Both the position numbers and the translations under genes were made by a program. Below the pieces are notes generated by a model. The model searched no databases. It saw nothing but the letters and a program-made list of their open reading frames with translations, and was not told where the DNA came from. Below are positions 26,652-35,271 of a DNA stretch of 64,000 nt, in pieces; positions within the stretch are counted from its first letter, which is position 1, and each line of letters starts with the position of its first letter. The stretch is from assembly GCF_029457495.1 (NCBI RefSeq), contig NZ_CP120361.1, positions 2,992,001 to 3,056,000 on the forward strand, in the 5' to 3' direction. This DNA is from Chelativorans sp. AA-79 (GTDB lineage: Bacteria; Pseudomonadota; Alphaproteobacteria; Rhizobiales; Rhizobiaceae).

Positions 26652-26975
26652 CTATCCCTTGATGCGGCTGGCTCCCTGCGCCCACGCCGACATGGCCGCA
26701 AAGTCCTCTTCCCAGGTGCGCTTGCGCTGGCCTTTGGGTCGATCGGTGCTCTGCAGTTTGTGAAGAGGAGGGAAATCACTCTCCTTCTTCGGGGCGTAGG
26801 CCGTCAGTTTGGCGGTGTGCCAGACTGCCCAGGCGCGATCGTTGTGCTCGCGGCGCAGACGGGCGAGATGACCTTGAATGACGTTTCTGATTTCCCGCAG
26901 CGTGAGGGACCAGAACCGTTGCCCGTCATCGGCCGTGCATTCGATCCAGGTTCGTTGCAGCGAAAGCCAGTCTAT
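26652..26975 (-). CDS. Tail assembly chaperone T-like ORF without canonical start
   Basis: Reads DWLSLQRTWIECTADDGQRF, WSLTLREIRNVIQGHLARLR, then REHNDRAWAVWHTAKL and a basic tail, stop at 26652. This matches the second chaperone that follows GTA_gp10-type proteins in rhizobial siphophages. No in-frame ATG, GTG or TTG precedes the conserved part. Two possibilities: initiation at ATA 26975, which overlaps the previous stop as ATAG (an AUC at 27002 with GAGGAG five bases upstream is another candidate), or a -1 ribosomal frameshift from the gene at 26972-27328, as in lambda G/GT. The frame relation is -1. Confidence 0.7.
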   Translation of the reverse strand: MDWLSLQRTWIECTADDGQRFWSLTLREIRNVIQGHLARLRREHNDRAWAVWHTAKLTAYAPKKESDFPPLHKLQSTDRPKGQRKRTWEEDFAAMSAWAQGASRIKG

Positions 26976-27328
26976 CCGGCCTTCGCCTTCTGAGGGCGCG
27001 ATGTCTTCTCCTCGTCCTCCGCGTCCGGGAATGCGAGCTGGAATGCCCTTCCGACTTTCTCCATGCAGCCAGCCACGCCAACCCGCGTGGCCAGTTTCCC
27101 CGCCTCGATGATCGTCACATGCTCGTGGTGATCGCGCAGCGCCGCCCAGATGAGCGCCCTTACGGTCTTCATTCGGACGTTCTCGGGATCGTTCAGGAGG
27201 TTGGCGATCTTGGAGACCGGCAAGTCGAGATGATCTTCAAGCTCGACGATGGCATTCACCGAGAACGAGAGAGTGAACGCCTCGTCGCCGGCCTGGAGTG
27301 TGACTTCGCCGCGGATTGGATTAGCCAT
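26972..27328 (-). CDS. Tail assembly chaperone, GTA_gp10-like (G-like)
   Basis: 118 residues beginning MANPIRGEVTLQAGDEAFTL, SFSVNAIVELEDHL, with MKTVRALIWAALRDHHEHVT. This is the gene-transfer-agent gp10 family, which occupies the position of lambda G between tube and tape measure. It binds the tape measure during tail assembly. AGGTGA lies just before ATG 27328. The acidic C-terminal tail (AEDEEKTSRPQKAKAG) overlaps the next ORF in the -1 frame. Confidence 0.88.
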   Translation of the reverse strand: MANPIRGEVTLQAGDEAFTLSFSVNAIVELEDHLDLPVSKIANLLNDPENVRMKTVRALIWAALRDHHEHVTIIEAGKLATRVGVAGCMEKVGRAFQLAFPDAEDEEKTSRPQKAKAG

Positions 27329-27335
27329 GGATCAC

Positions 27336-28049
27336 CTATGCCGCCGCCACCACTGCCGCGGTCTCGGCAGAGTTTGCAGAGGTGTCGAAATCAGCATTGG
27401 AGCCCGTGAGCGTCACACGGATCTTCGAGCCGACATCGGCGGTGACAGGCACATACGCGCTCCCGGTGGCGCCGGTAATATCCGCGAAATTGCCGTCGCC
27501 GCCCGCGTCCTTCTGCCACTGCACGGCGATTTCCATCGCGCCGGCCCACACACCAGGGTCGACGGTGAGCGGTGCGCCGACCTGCGGCGTGCCCGTGATG
27601 GCTGCTGCGACGAGGTTGCGCGGCGCGGTCGGATCGGTCTGGATCGGATCACCGGATACCTTCCACGTCACCGTGGCGGTCATCTTGTCGTCGTTCGGGA
27701 CCGAACGCTCATAGCCCTGGCGCAGGCCGATATACATGATCTGCACGCCGTTGGGCCAGGTGAAGCGGCACCACTTCTTCTTTCCCTTCGCGGCGATCAA
27801 AGCCTTATCACTCGCGGAGCCGGGGACGAGGTTCATTTCGAACGAAGATTCGCCCGGATCGGTAAGCCCCTCGACGAACTCTTTCGTCCGGTTCGGGGAC
27901 TGGAAGTTCGTGGCGTCCGGCGTGTCGGTCGTCTCGGACGGCGGCGCATAGTTGTACGCCTCCGCGATGTAGGTGAAGACCGTCGGCGTGGCGAGATCGG
28001 CCATCTCAAAGACCGAGCCGTAGCCGATCCTTGCTTCTGTTTCGGACAT
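27336..28049 (-). CDS. Major tail tube protein with Ig-like C-terminal domain
   Basis: 237 residues. N-terminal tube domain (GSVFEMADLATPTVFTYIAE, SFEMNLVPGSASDKAL) as in lambda V. From about residue 148 an Ig-like domain follows (ITGTPQVGAPLTVDPGVWAG, VQWQKDAGGDGNF, VGSKIRVTLTGSN), a common phage surface decoration. Followed directly by the chaperone genes, as expected. Confidence 0.88.
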   Translation of the reverse strand: MSETEARIGYGSVFEMADLATPTVFTYIAEAYNYAPPSETTDTPDATNFQSPNRTKEFVEGLTDPGESSFEMNLVPGSASDKALIAAKGKKKWCRFTWPNGVQIMYIGLRQGYERSVPNDDKMTATVTWKVSGDPIQTDPTAPRNLVAAAITGTPQVGAPLTVDPGVWAGAMEIAVQWQKDAGGDGNFADITGATGSAYVPVTADVGSKIRVTLTGSNADFDTSANSAETAAVVAAA

Positions 28050-28058
28050 TACATGCTC

Positions 28059-28445
28059 CTATTGTGCATGGTGGATGATGATGTCGACCGAGCGGCGCAG
28101 GAGGTTGTTCACCTCCCCAGCGTCCGCCGCCGGCAAGTCGCGCTGGCTGTCGAAGAAAATCCCGTAGATGTGCGTGCCGGCCGCCATTCCGCGGTATCCG
28201 GAAATGGCGGCTTCGATGGCGCGCACGGTGTCACGCAACGCCGTGTAGGTGATCGCATACACGTCGAGCTGAACGCGGCTCTGCACGTACCCGGTGGCCC
28301 CGCCCATGGTGTAGTCGGGAAGAGCGTCGATCCGCTGCATCACGATATAGGGACCGTCGGCCGGGTCGACCTCCTGAGGCGCCCTGCCCCAATACCGTTT
28401 CCCCCCGGCAACGGACGCCAGGAGCGCAGTCAATGCAGCTTCCAT
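28059..28445 (-). CDS. Tail terminator/completion protein (DUF3168)
   Basis: 128 residues: MEAALTALLASVAGGKRYWG, IVMQRIDALPDYTMGG, QSRVQLDVYAITYTAL. Matches DUF3168 (GTA gp8/lambda U position), which caps the tail tube so that it can join the head. Confidence 0.88.
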   Translation of the reverse strand: MEAALTALLASVAGGKRYWGRAPQEVDPADGPYIVMQRIDALPDYTMGGATGYVQSRVQLDVYAITYTALRDTVRAIEAAISGYRGMAAGTHIYGIFFDSQRDLPAADAGEVNNLLRRSVDIIIHHAQ

Positions 28446-28450
28446 TGATC

Positions 28451-28924
28451 TCAGCCCTTTGCAGCCAGTCGAGCGGCTTTGCGTGCGAGGCGCTTTGCAG
28501 CCTTCCCGATCTCATTGCCGAGCTCGGTCTTGATCGTCTCCAGCGCACCGTCCTTGCCGGCATCCCATGCCGGGCGGGCGAATGATTGCGGTCCGTGATT
28601 CACGTTCCCGAACTCTTGCTGGATGGCCTGCGGCACGGGCCCGGCCCCCACGAACATCTCCACCGAGGCGCGGTCGTCCCTGAACATCTTGCGATGCGCG
28701 CTGCGCTGGTTGGGCGAAAGTTTCGTGCCGACGCCGATCGAATTTCGGAGGTCCTCGCCGCTGGTGTCCGGATCGTCCGGAGCCTTGGCGCGCATATCCT
28801 CTGCGATCGGCTCACCGGCCTTGCGGAGCGTACGGCGCAGAACGTTCTTTCCGGTGGCCTTGGGCAACTCGGAAAGGGCCTGCTCCAGCTCGCGCAGCCC
28901 TTCGACGCGAACTCGTGTGACCAT
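28451..28924 (-). CDS. HK97 gp10-family tail completion protein
   Basis: 157 residues: VEGLRELEQALSELPKATGK, RTLRKAGEPIAEDMRAKAP and the diagnostic EFGNVNHGPQSFARPAWDAG near the C-terminus. Lambda Z/HK97 gp10 group, acting at the head-tail interface. Start overlaps the previous stop (ATGA). Confidence 0.88.
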   Translation of the reverse strand: MVTRVRVEGLRELEQALSELPKATGKNVLRRTLRKAGEPIAEDMRAKAPDDPDTSGEDLRNSIGVGTKLSPNQRSAHRKMFRDDRASVEMFVGAGPVPQAIQQEFGNVNHGPQSFARPAWDAGKDGALETIKTELGNEIGKAAKRLARKAARLAAKG

Positions 28925-29259
28925 CAGACGTCGCTGTCCCGCGTAGCCGTGATCTCGATGAACCGATTCCGCCCCTCAGCGGTCTCCTTCACGCCCTTGA
29001 TGTTCCAGATCCCGCCATAAGACAGGCGATCGAGCGGCGAGACCGTCTTCGTGACGGACGAGGAGCGCACGACAAACCGGGTCGTGAGCGACGATCCCAC
29101 CTGGCCGGCCGCAAATCGCTCACCATCCGAGGCATCCGTGCGCCGGGCCCAAACGGTTTTGAGATCCACCCATGTTTTGACGGGTTCGTTCAGATCGTTC
29201 GGAACCGACGTTGCCCGCTGAATCGTAATCCGTCGATCAAGCTTTCCTGCGCCAGGCAT
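28924..29259 (-). CDS. Head-tail joining (closure) protein
   Basis: 111 residues from ATG 29259 (GAGKLDRRITIQRATSV, WVDLKTVWARRTDASDGERF, VRSSSVTKTVSPLDRLSYGG). SPP1 gp16/Phage_H_T_join family, the stopper ring. The ATG at 29259 follows AGGTGA by five bases; an in-frame GTG at 29268 is less likely. Confidence 0.85.
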   Translation of the reverse strand: MPGAGKLDRRITIQRATSVPNDLNEPVKTWVDLKTVWARRTDASDGERFAAGQVGSSLTTRFVVRSSSVTKTVSPLDRLSYGGIWNIKGVKETAEGRNRFIEITATRDSDV

Positions 29260-29268
29260 GCAATTCAC

Positions 29269-29373
29269 CTACGATCCGCCAGCAGAAGCGACGACATCTG
29301 CATGCGTGCCGTCGCCCATGTCCTGGAGCTTCTTCAACTCACCTCCGGCGACGGGAAAGGTTACATCAGCCAT
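29269..29373 (-). CDS. 34-residue phage protein between connector genes
   Basis: MADVTFPVAGGELKKLQDMG then DGTHADVVASAGGS and stop. AGGG lies 8 bases before the ATG. Tiny ORFs with the same phrase (VTFPVAG... followed by DG.H..VV) occur in rhizobial siphophage connector regions. It could be a short capsid or connector-associated peptide. The coding assignment rests on the ribosome binding site, the tight packing and the family resemblance. Confidence 0.6.
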   Translation of the reverse strand: MADVTFPVAGGELKKLQDMGDGTHADVVASAGGS

Positions 29374-29390
29374 TTCGATTTCCCTGAAAG

Positions 29391-29975
29391 CTAAGCCGCG
29401 ACGTGCGAGCGACTGTGTTCGTTGAGGATGGCGGTTACGCCAAGGGGAAGTTCCGCCAGCCCCCCGTCGGCAACGGCTTCGCGATTTTCATAGCGGTGCG
29501 CGACCAGGAGGCACACGGCATCGATCAGATCGGCCGGCACATCGGCCGCGTCAGTTACCCCCAACTGATAGTCGACCTTTAGCGCGCCGGTGATATTCCG
29601 CACCGACGGCCAGGAACCCCCGAACGCAGGCTCGACCACCGCCGGCTCAACGTCCACATTCGCCCGGTAGGCCGACGGGGGAAGCGTTTGCTCTGCGCCG
29701 CTGTCGTCGATGTACTTGATCGATATGACTTGCGTGATCGGCGCCCCGGGCAGGAGGATCTTGCACGGGAAGCAGTCCATGGTCTTCCGCCATGTCTGCT
29801 GCATCATCGCAACGCCAATGCCGTTAGGCCCGTCGATGCGCGCGACTGCCCCCTTGAGAAGCTCCGGCAAGAGCTGGTCGTCATCTGGCACGTCGATGCG
29901 CAACCGCTGCTTCAGCATGGCGAGCGGGATCAACTCGCCAGTAGGCTTCTCGACGACTGTCACGCCGTGCCACAT
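29391..29975 (-). CDS. Head-tail connector (gp6-like adaptor) protein
   Basis: 194 residues: PLAMLKQRLRIDVPDDDQLL, PELLKGAVARIDGPNGIGVA, then AVCLLVAHRYENREAV. HK97 gp6/GTA gp6 adaptor family, forming the ring under the portal. It begins 2 bases after the stop of the small upstream gene. Confidence 0.85.
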   Translation of the reverse strand: MWHGVTVVEKPTGELIPLAMLKQRLRIDVPDDDQLLPELLKGAVARIDGPNGIGVAMMQQTWRKTMDCFPCKILLPGAPITQVISIKYIDDSGAEQTLPPSAYRANVDVEPAVVEPAFGGSWPSVRNITGALKVDYQLGVTDAADVPADLIDAVCLLVAHRYENREAVADGGLAELPLGVTAILNEHSRSHVAA

Positions 29976-29977
29976 GG

Positions 29978-30148
29978 CTATTTCACAGCCTTCTCGGTCT
30001 CGTCGCCCCTGACTGCCTTCTCGCGCGTGTCACCCCTGACAAGCACGGCCTGCTTTCGCCTGGTCAGCGTGTCGGCATCCTCCGCCGCCACGGTTCGAAC
30101 GTCGCCGCTCAGGACCATTTTGATCTTCACGAATTTGCGCTCGGACAT
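29978..30148 (-). CDS. 56-residue phage protein between capsid and connector
   Basis: MSERKFVKIKMVLSGDVRTV, AAEDADTLTRRKQAVLVRGD, then a Glu/Lys-rich tail. AAGGAG lies 6 bases before the ATG. A short charged protein in the slot right after the capsid; role unknown, possibly a capsid or connector accessory. Confidence 0.7.
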   Translation of the reverse strand: MSERKFVKIKMVLSGDVRTVAAEDADTLTRRKQAVLVRGDTREKAVRGDETEKAVK

Positions 30149-30167
30149 TTCACTCTCCTTATTATAA

Positions 30168-30191
30168 GGCGGGCAGCCGCAGCCGCCCGCC
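30168..30191 (-). terminator. GC-rich hairpin after the capsid gene
   Basis: GGCGGGC (30168-30174) and GCCCGCC (30185-30191) form a perfect 7-bp stem with a 10-base loop, 14 bp after the capsid stop. The T-tract on the minus strand is weak (TTATAATAAGG), so it may be a leaky terminator or a 3'-end stabiliser for capsid mRNA. Confidence 0.5.
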
Positions 30192-30205
30192 GTGATGAGC
30201 CAAAC

Positions 30206-31477
30206 TCAGGCCTGGATGAGGTGCCTGACTGCGCGGCCGTCGAGCAATTCGCCATCGAGCCGCATGAAGGCGATAAAGCCGACCTGGAGATTGTCCATGT
30301 AGCGCTCGCGCAGAGCGATCATCTGCATGTTGCCGACTCGGCGCACGACATACTTGCTGTGATCGCCGAAGATTACGGACTTGTTGCCGGTCGCGATCGA
30401 AGCCATGGCCTGGTTGATCTTGTACGGCTTGCCGAGCAACGTGTCCGGAGCGCCGGTTTTCACGTCTCCCATCTGCCACAGGTAATTGCCCTGCCCGTCC
30501 TTGAGCTTCCGGATGGAGCCGAGGGTGGTGTCGTTGAACTGCCAGAAGCAGCGCGGCGACACCCGATAGGCGGGGTCCACAGAGTGGAAGAGATCAATCA
30601 GCTCGTCGCCGGTGACTGCGGTGGCACTCGCCGCCGTCAGCCCCAAGGTGGAGGCCGTCACAATGCCGTTCGGCTTATCGGCGCCATCACCGACCGTCAG
30701 GACGTCGTTGCCAGTGCGGCCGAGGCGCTCTCCGAACAGTTCGTTCAACAGCCCCTCAAAGTCGAAGAAGCTGTCCTGCAGAAGCTCGATCGACACCTTC
30801 ACGACCTTGGAGTCGTATAGGTATGCATTGAGCGTCTTCTGCCCGAGGGTGACGTCGCCGCTGCCGTCATCGGTTACGGCGCCGTTTTCCGTGTGCAGCT
30901 CGCCGCGCTGGGCCGTGTCGTCGTTGGTCGGCCAGGGGATTGGATTGCCGGTCGCGGTCGGATACTGACGCGCAACCGTCTCGTCGAGCATCGGCCCCCA
31001 CGCGGCGAGAGCCTTGTCGATCTCACCAGAGAAGCCTTCCGGAATGGTGTAGCCGCCGGCCGCACCAGGCGAAGTCGCCTGCGCTCGCTGCTCGATGTCC
31101 TTGTCAAGCGAACGGCCGGCCACAAGAACGCCGCGCTCTTCACGCGACAGATCTGCAACGCCGAAGCGCATCGCCTTCACGAAGACGTCCTTGTACTCGA
31201 TCCTCGGTTCCTCATCACCGCCGGCGCGCGTCTCGCAGTTGTCTCCTGCGGGGCGACGAGGATCTCCATCATTCGCGCGCTTCTCGGCCTCCTCCAGTTT
31301 CTGAAGGCGTTCCATGCGCTCGCCGATCTTGTCGTGGTCGGCCATCATGGCGTCGAACTCGCGTTCGATTTCGGCGACACGTTCCGCCGGAGTGTTGTCC
31401 TTGATCTCGTCGTACTTGGCGCGCGCGTTGGTCGCGATGCGCGCCTGCTGCTCACGCAGTTCCTTAATCGTGCTCAT
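30206..31477 (-). CDS. Major capsid protein, HK97 family
   Basis: 423 residues. N-terminal coiled-coil delta/scaffold region (STIKELREQQARIATNARAK, with ERMERLQKLEEAEKRAND), then a linker and the HK97 fold (GGYTIPEGFSGEIDKALAAW, LNAYLYDSKVVKVSIELLQD, VGFIAFMRLDGELLDGRAVR). The delta region is expected to be cut off by the prohead protease. ATG 31477 has GGAG five bases upstream; an in-frame ATG at 31498 is unsupported. Hairpins lie on both sides of this gene. Confidence 0.93.
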   Translation of the reverse strand: MSTIKELREQQARIATNARAKYDEIKDNTPAERVAEIEREFDAMMADHDKIGERMERLQKLEEAEKRANDGDPRRPAGDNCETRAGGDEEPRIEYKDVFVKAMRFGVADLSREERGVLVAGRSLDKDIEQRAQATSPGAAGGYTIPEGFSGEIDKALAAWGPMLDETVARQYPTATGNPIPWPTNDDTAQRGELHTENGAVTDDGSGDVTLGQKTLNAYLYDSKVVKVSIELLQDSFFDFEGLLNELFGERLGRTGNDVLTVGDGADKPNGIVTASTLGLTAASATAVTGDELIDLFHSVDPAYRVSPRCFWQFNDTTLGSIRKLKDGQGNYLWQMGDVKTGAPDTLLGKPYKINQAMASIATGNKSVIFGDHSKYVVRRVGNMQMIALRERYMDNLQVGFIAFMRLDGELLDGRAVRHLIQA

Positions 31478-31499
31478 GGGTTCTCCTTGGATGAGCATG

Positions 31500-31522
31500 A
31501 AAAAAGCCGCCCAGAGGCGGCT
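31500..31522 (-). terminator. Rho-independent terminator between protease and capsid genes
   Basis: On the minus strand AGCCGCC (31522-31516), loop TCTG, GGCGGCT (31511-31505), then five further T (31504-31500). It lies between the protease stop (31549) and the capsid start (31477), leaving no room for a promoter after it, so it must be leaky or antiterminated. Confidence 0.8.
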
Positions 31523-31548
31523 GCGAATAGGCTACCGGCGCGCGCCGA

Positions 31549-32142
31549 TTAGCCGTTCTCTCGCTCTCTCAAAGCGAGGTTCATTTTCATGCGCATCCTG
31601 GCATTGGCGGCATGAAAGTTTAGCGTCCTGCGAACCTGCTCCCGATGGGCCTCCAGGGAACGCAAGCCGATCTCCGTTCCCTCGTAAGCCGGCTCCGTGA
31701 CGACCGACACGTCGAATAGGTCGAGTTCATAGACGTGCCTCACCGGGATTTCCCCGGTCTCGTCCCACTCCTGCCGCGTGGCGCGGAAGGCGAAGGACAT
31801 CTTATCGAGGTCGCCGCGCTTCATCTTGGGAACGATGCGCATCACGTCGGGATCGTCCGCGTCGAGCGTGCTGTCGATTTTGAGGCCATGGTCGTCTTCG
31901 GCGAGCATGAGCGTTCCTTTCCCGGAGCGCGATCGTGCAAGTGGCAAGCCCGCGTGGTTGATGAGGAACGACACGTCGTCTCGCGTGATGGCGGCCCGGA
32001 AAGCTCCAGGGTGAATGATCTCGCGGAAGTAGCACCCGATATCCGCCGCCTGATTGAAAACGGCCGCGTAGCCCGAGACCTTCACGACGTCCTCGTCGGC
32101 ACGAATTTCAGCGGGCAAGCCGCCGCGGATTTCACGCTGCAT
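31549..32142 (-). CDS. Prohead protease, HK97 family (S78)
   Basis: 197 residues: VSGYAAVFNQAADIGCYFRE, the catalytic His in FLINHAG, Ser in KMSFAFRA and the VSVVTEPAY end of the domain. It cleaves the capsid scaffold domain during maturation. Starts within the end of the portal gene. Confidence 0.92.
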   Translation of the reverse strand: MQREIRGGLPAEIRADEDVVKVSGYAAVFNQAADIGCYFREIIHPGAFRAAITRDDVSFLINHAGLPLARSRSGKGTLMLAEDDHGLKIDSTLDADDPDVMRIVPKMKRGDLDKMSFAFRATRQEWDETGEIPVRHVYELDLFDVSVVTEPAYEGTEIGLRSLEAHREQVRRTLNFHAANARMRMKMNLALRERENG

Positions 32143-33433
32143 TGCTGTTGTTCCCTTCGTCGTTCAGGGGCGGGCCGCCATTGTCACCGATGCCCCGGAT
32201 GGGCTGACTCCCGAGAGGAACGGTGGCGCCCTGTATGTGGAGCATGTCGGCCTCGCCGCCCTTGGCAGGACGGTTCTCCATGTCGCGCGCCTCGTCTGGC
32301 GTCATCTGCGCGGTCTGGATCGCCCTGGCATAGCCTTCCATTCGGGTCTTGAAGTCACCCCGGAGGAGACCGTCGACATTCGCCTCGACATACTGGCGTG
32401 CGCTGGCCCGACCGAAGAGCTTCAGGTTGAGCTCCTGCTCAAACTGCGTCAGCCATCGGCGAAGGGTATGCTTTACCAGGTGGAGGTCCTGTTGCTCGGT
32501 GTTGGAGTATGTCCCGCGCGTCAGGTCCTGCAGGAAGATCGGCGGCAGCGAATAGATGCGCGCCACCTGCTCGATGATGAAGCGCTGCAGTTCGACGAGC
32601 TGCGATTTCTCTGGATCGACGCCAAGCTGGTGGATCTTGTGACCGGCCGGGAGTGACAGCGCCAGCCGCTTTTCCTTCGATGCCTTCCGGACGGCAGTGT
32701 CCATGTCGTCGGCTGCGCGCTGCATTCCGCCAGGTGACTGGAACGGACCCTCAATAGCGAAGGGAGGTACGCCGCCGCCCTCGAAAAACTTGGCACCGTA
32801 TTTCGTAACAGCCTGCGCGAGGCCGATCGCCTCCCGGTTCGACAGGATCGGCGAATAGTGGGACAGCATGTCCCGCTTGAGCATGAAGGGGATGTCGATG
32901 ACTTCCGACGCCTCGTATGTAACGGTGCGCTTGCCATCCTTGTATTGGTATACCTTGCGGCCATCAATGCGCTTGATGGTCAGGCAATCGGGGTTGAGCG
33001 GCCAGAGGTTGATGACCTTCTTCCCGGCCGACCGCTCGATAAAGGTGACTCCGCGACCTCCGGTGAAGACCTGGTCGAAAATGTATTTGCGCCACGCGAA
33101 TGAAGACGTCTCATCGTTGGCGGCATCGTGAAGGATAACGCCGAGAGCGCTTGTGTCCCGCTCGCGACCCGATTTACCGCGCTTGTAGAGATGCAGCGGG
33201 AGGCTGGCCAGCGTACCAGAAAGGAAGTTGACGGCAGCCCAGATCGCCGGAACGCCAAGCGCACTTTCGATCGTGACACGCTCTCCGGCAGAGGACGTGG
33301 CATCAAGCCCGAGGAAAGAGAGGACGTTTTGCGATGAGAGCGGGACAGACGGGTTCTCGATCGAGGCCCTCTTGTCCAGAGCGGCATTCACGGCCGTCTC
33401 GATCTCCTGTTCGCTTGGTCCGAATAGGCCCAT
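32132..33433 (-). CDS. Portal protein, HK97 family
   Basis: 433 residues: ALGVPAIWAAVNFLSGTLAS, LPLHLYKRG, EQVARIYSLPPIFLQDLTRG, TYSNTEQQDLHLVKHTL, PDEARDMENRPAKGGEADML. Forms the dodecameric DNA channel at one capsid vertex. Its ATG overlaps the terminase stop by one base. Confidence 0.93.
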   Translation of the reverse strand: MGLFGPSEQEIETAVNAALDKRASIENPSVPLSSQNVLSFLGLDATSSAGERVTIESALGVPAIWAAVNFLSGTLASLPLHLYKRGKSGRERDTSALGVILHDAANDETSSFAWRKYIFDQVFTGGRGVTFIERSAGKKVINLWPLNPDCLTIKRIDGRKVYQYKDGKRTVTYEASEVIDIPFMLKRDMLSHYSPILSNREAIGLAQAVTKYGAKFFEGGGVPPFAIEGPFQSPGGMQRAADDMDTAVRKASKEKRLALSLPAGHKIHQLGVDPEKSQLVELQRFIIEQVARIYSLPPIFLQDLTRGTYSNTEQQDLHLVKHTLRRWLTQFEQELNLKLFGRASARQYVEANVDGLLRGDFKTRMEGYARAIQTAQMTPDEARDMENRPAKGGEADMLHIQGATVPLGSQPIRGIGDNGGPPLNDEGNNSNAA

Positions 33434-35271
33434 TATGCCGCCTCGTATTTGAAGTTCGGATCATCCCACGGCGACGCTGGCGGCGATGGGATCAGTTCTG
33501 AATGCGCGGCGCCGACGGCCTCGGTTATCGAGACCATGCCGTCGATCCGGCCCCGGCTTTTCTTCTTGTCGAACGCCCGGTTGTTCATCGCGTCCGAAAC
33601 GATGGCGGCATTGGCCGCGCACATCGTGGTGACCGGGCTGGCGTCGATCGTGATCGAGCCGGCGAGAATGGCGTCCTCAAGCTGCTCGATCGAGCGCGGC
33701 ATGCACAGCGCTTTTTCCTTGAAGACGACCCGCGTTCCCTGGCCATGGCCGACCAGCATCAGGCCGTCGCCAGTCGGCTCATCCGGCCCCTCGAATTTCC
33801 AGACGTCGAAGTCGATGCGCCCGCAGGCGTCAATGAAGTCGCCAATCTTTGCAGCGTCGAAGGCGAGGAACTGGACGTCATGCTCTTTGCAGAGAGCCTG
33901 CACCTTGGCTGCGACGAACTCGTAATCGATCGTGGCGCCGGGCACGGCCTCCATCAGTCCCTTCTCCGACCATTGGTCGTAAGGCGCATTGTCGTCCCGC
34001 GCACGATCGTGAATCCCGGCCTTCGTAGTGAAGTACCAGGTCTTGACGTACAGGTGCCCGCCCTTCCGCCAGCAGGCCGACAGTGCGGTCAGGTCGTTTT
34101 TCTTCGACAGGTCGAGAGAGAGCCAGCAAGGGCTGCCCGCCATCTCAGCTTCGTTAACAACACCTTGAACCGCTTTCCACGCGTCCTCTGAAATCCAGAA
34201 GCCATCGGTTCCCACCGGAATGCCAAAATAGAGACGCTTGGTCGAAAGCGCTTCCGACAACAACAGATTGGCCGTCTTGACCCGTTGCCGAACGTTTTCG
34301 ATCGGATATGTCACGCCGAGCGCTGGCAAGCTTTTCGGCCAGCACCTTTCGTCGTTGAAGGGATCGTCCCCTTTATCGACCCGGGCGATGAAGCCGAAGA
34401 GGCTGTCATCCACCGCTTGCCCCAGCGCAATTTTCTGGAACATCTCACTGTACTCGGTGCCAACAATCTGGTTGGTGGCCGGAGTGTTCGTTCCAAGCAG
34501 CATCAGCGGATCGCCCGACACCTTGTCGATGGCCGCTTTCCAAACTTGTAGAGCATAGCTCGACTTAAACTCATGAATTTCGTCGGCGAGCACTGCATAG
34601 GGGCGAGGGCCAGATATTGAATCGCCACTCGCCAGTGACTGGAATTTCGATCCGGTGGCAGGATGTTCGATTTTCCAAGCGTTATCTGCAGTACCGCGGA
34701 TCACCACCTCGCCGCGCGATTCAAGGCTATCGCCCTCCTCGCAGTCCGGCATGGTGGCTCGGCACATGGCGACGCCGTCTTTAAAGAGCACATTTGCTTG
34801 GTCTTTGTCGCCGGCGATAGCATAGCATTCAGACCGCTGTTTTCCGGCGAATCCCATCATGTATAGGCCGATCGCGGCCATGAACGGGCTTTTGGCCTGC
34901 CCTTTCCCGGTCTCCATCCACGCCATTCGGAAACGGCGCAGGCCATCCGATCGATACCAGCCGAACAGCGAGCCGGCCACAAACTCATGCCAAGCCAGGA
35001 GGCTGAACGGCTGGCCTTCCTTCGCGCCTTCCGTCACGGTAAGGACGGCGGGGAAGAAGCCGGTCGCGTGCGTCAACTTGTCGGGACGGTATACGAGCCC
35101 GCGCGCCGCGCCGTCATCAAGATCCTTCAGATGTCGGCGGCAGGCGCCTTTGACAAACTCGCCGGCGACAATCTTCTCGTCCAGAACATTGAGGGAGAAT
35201 TGCGTCGCAACGTCATCAGCTGCCGGGCGCGCCGAGATAGGCGTCCGCGGCCTTCTTGATCTTTTTGCCAC
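33433..35271 (-). CDS. Terminase large subunit (Terminase_1 type)
   Basis: About 612 residues. N-terminal packaging ATPase with a Walker A-like METGKGQAKSPF and Walker B AVLADEIHEF, then a C-terminal nuclease domain (CWLSLDLSKKNDLTALSACW; Asp residues in LAFDAAKIGDFID). HK97/P27-type cos-packaging enzyme. GTG 35271 has AGG 6 bases upstream; a TTG at 35310 is in the same frame. It overlaps the end of the small subunit gene. Confidence 0.9.
   Translation of the reverse strand: MAKRSRRPRTPISARPAADDVATQFSLNVLDEKIVAGEFVKGACRRHLKDLDDGAARGLVYRPDKLTHATGFFPAVLTVTEGAKEGQPFSLLAWHEFVAGSLFGWYRSDGLRRFRMAWMETGKGQAKSPFMAAIGLYMMGFAGKQRSECYAIAGDKDQANVLFKDGVAMCRATMPDCEEGDSLESRGEVVIRGTADNAWKIEHPATGSKFQSLASGDSISGPRPYAVLADEIHEFKSSYALQVWKAAIDKVSGDPLMLLGTNTPATNQIVGTEYSEMFQKIALGQAVDDSLFGFIARVDKGDDPFNDERCWPKSLPALGVTYPIENVRQRVKTANLLLSEALSTKRLYFGIPVGTDGFWISEDAWKAVQGVVNEAEMAGSPCWLSLDLSKKNDLTALSACWRKGGHLYVKTWYFTTKAGIHDRARDDNAPYDQWSEKGLMEAVPGATIDYEFVAAKVQALCKEHDVQFLAFDAAKIGDFIDACGRIDFDVWKFEGPDEPTGDGLMLVGHGQGTRVVFKEKALCMPRSIEQLEDAILAGSITIDASPVTTMCAANAAIVSDAMNNRAFDKKKSRGRIDGMVSITEAVGAAHSELIPSPPASPWDDPNFKYEAA

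Noticed and set aside
27095..27101. GGGGAAA as slippery site for the chaperone frameshift
   Set aside because: In the zero frame it is GCG GGG AAA; the A-site codon would not re-pair after a -1 slip, and the -1 frame after it reads unlike protein for about 30 codons.
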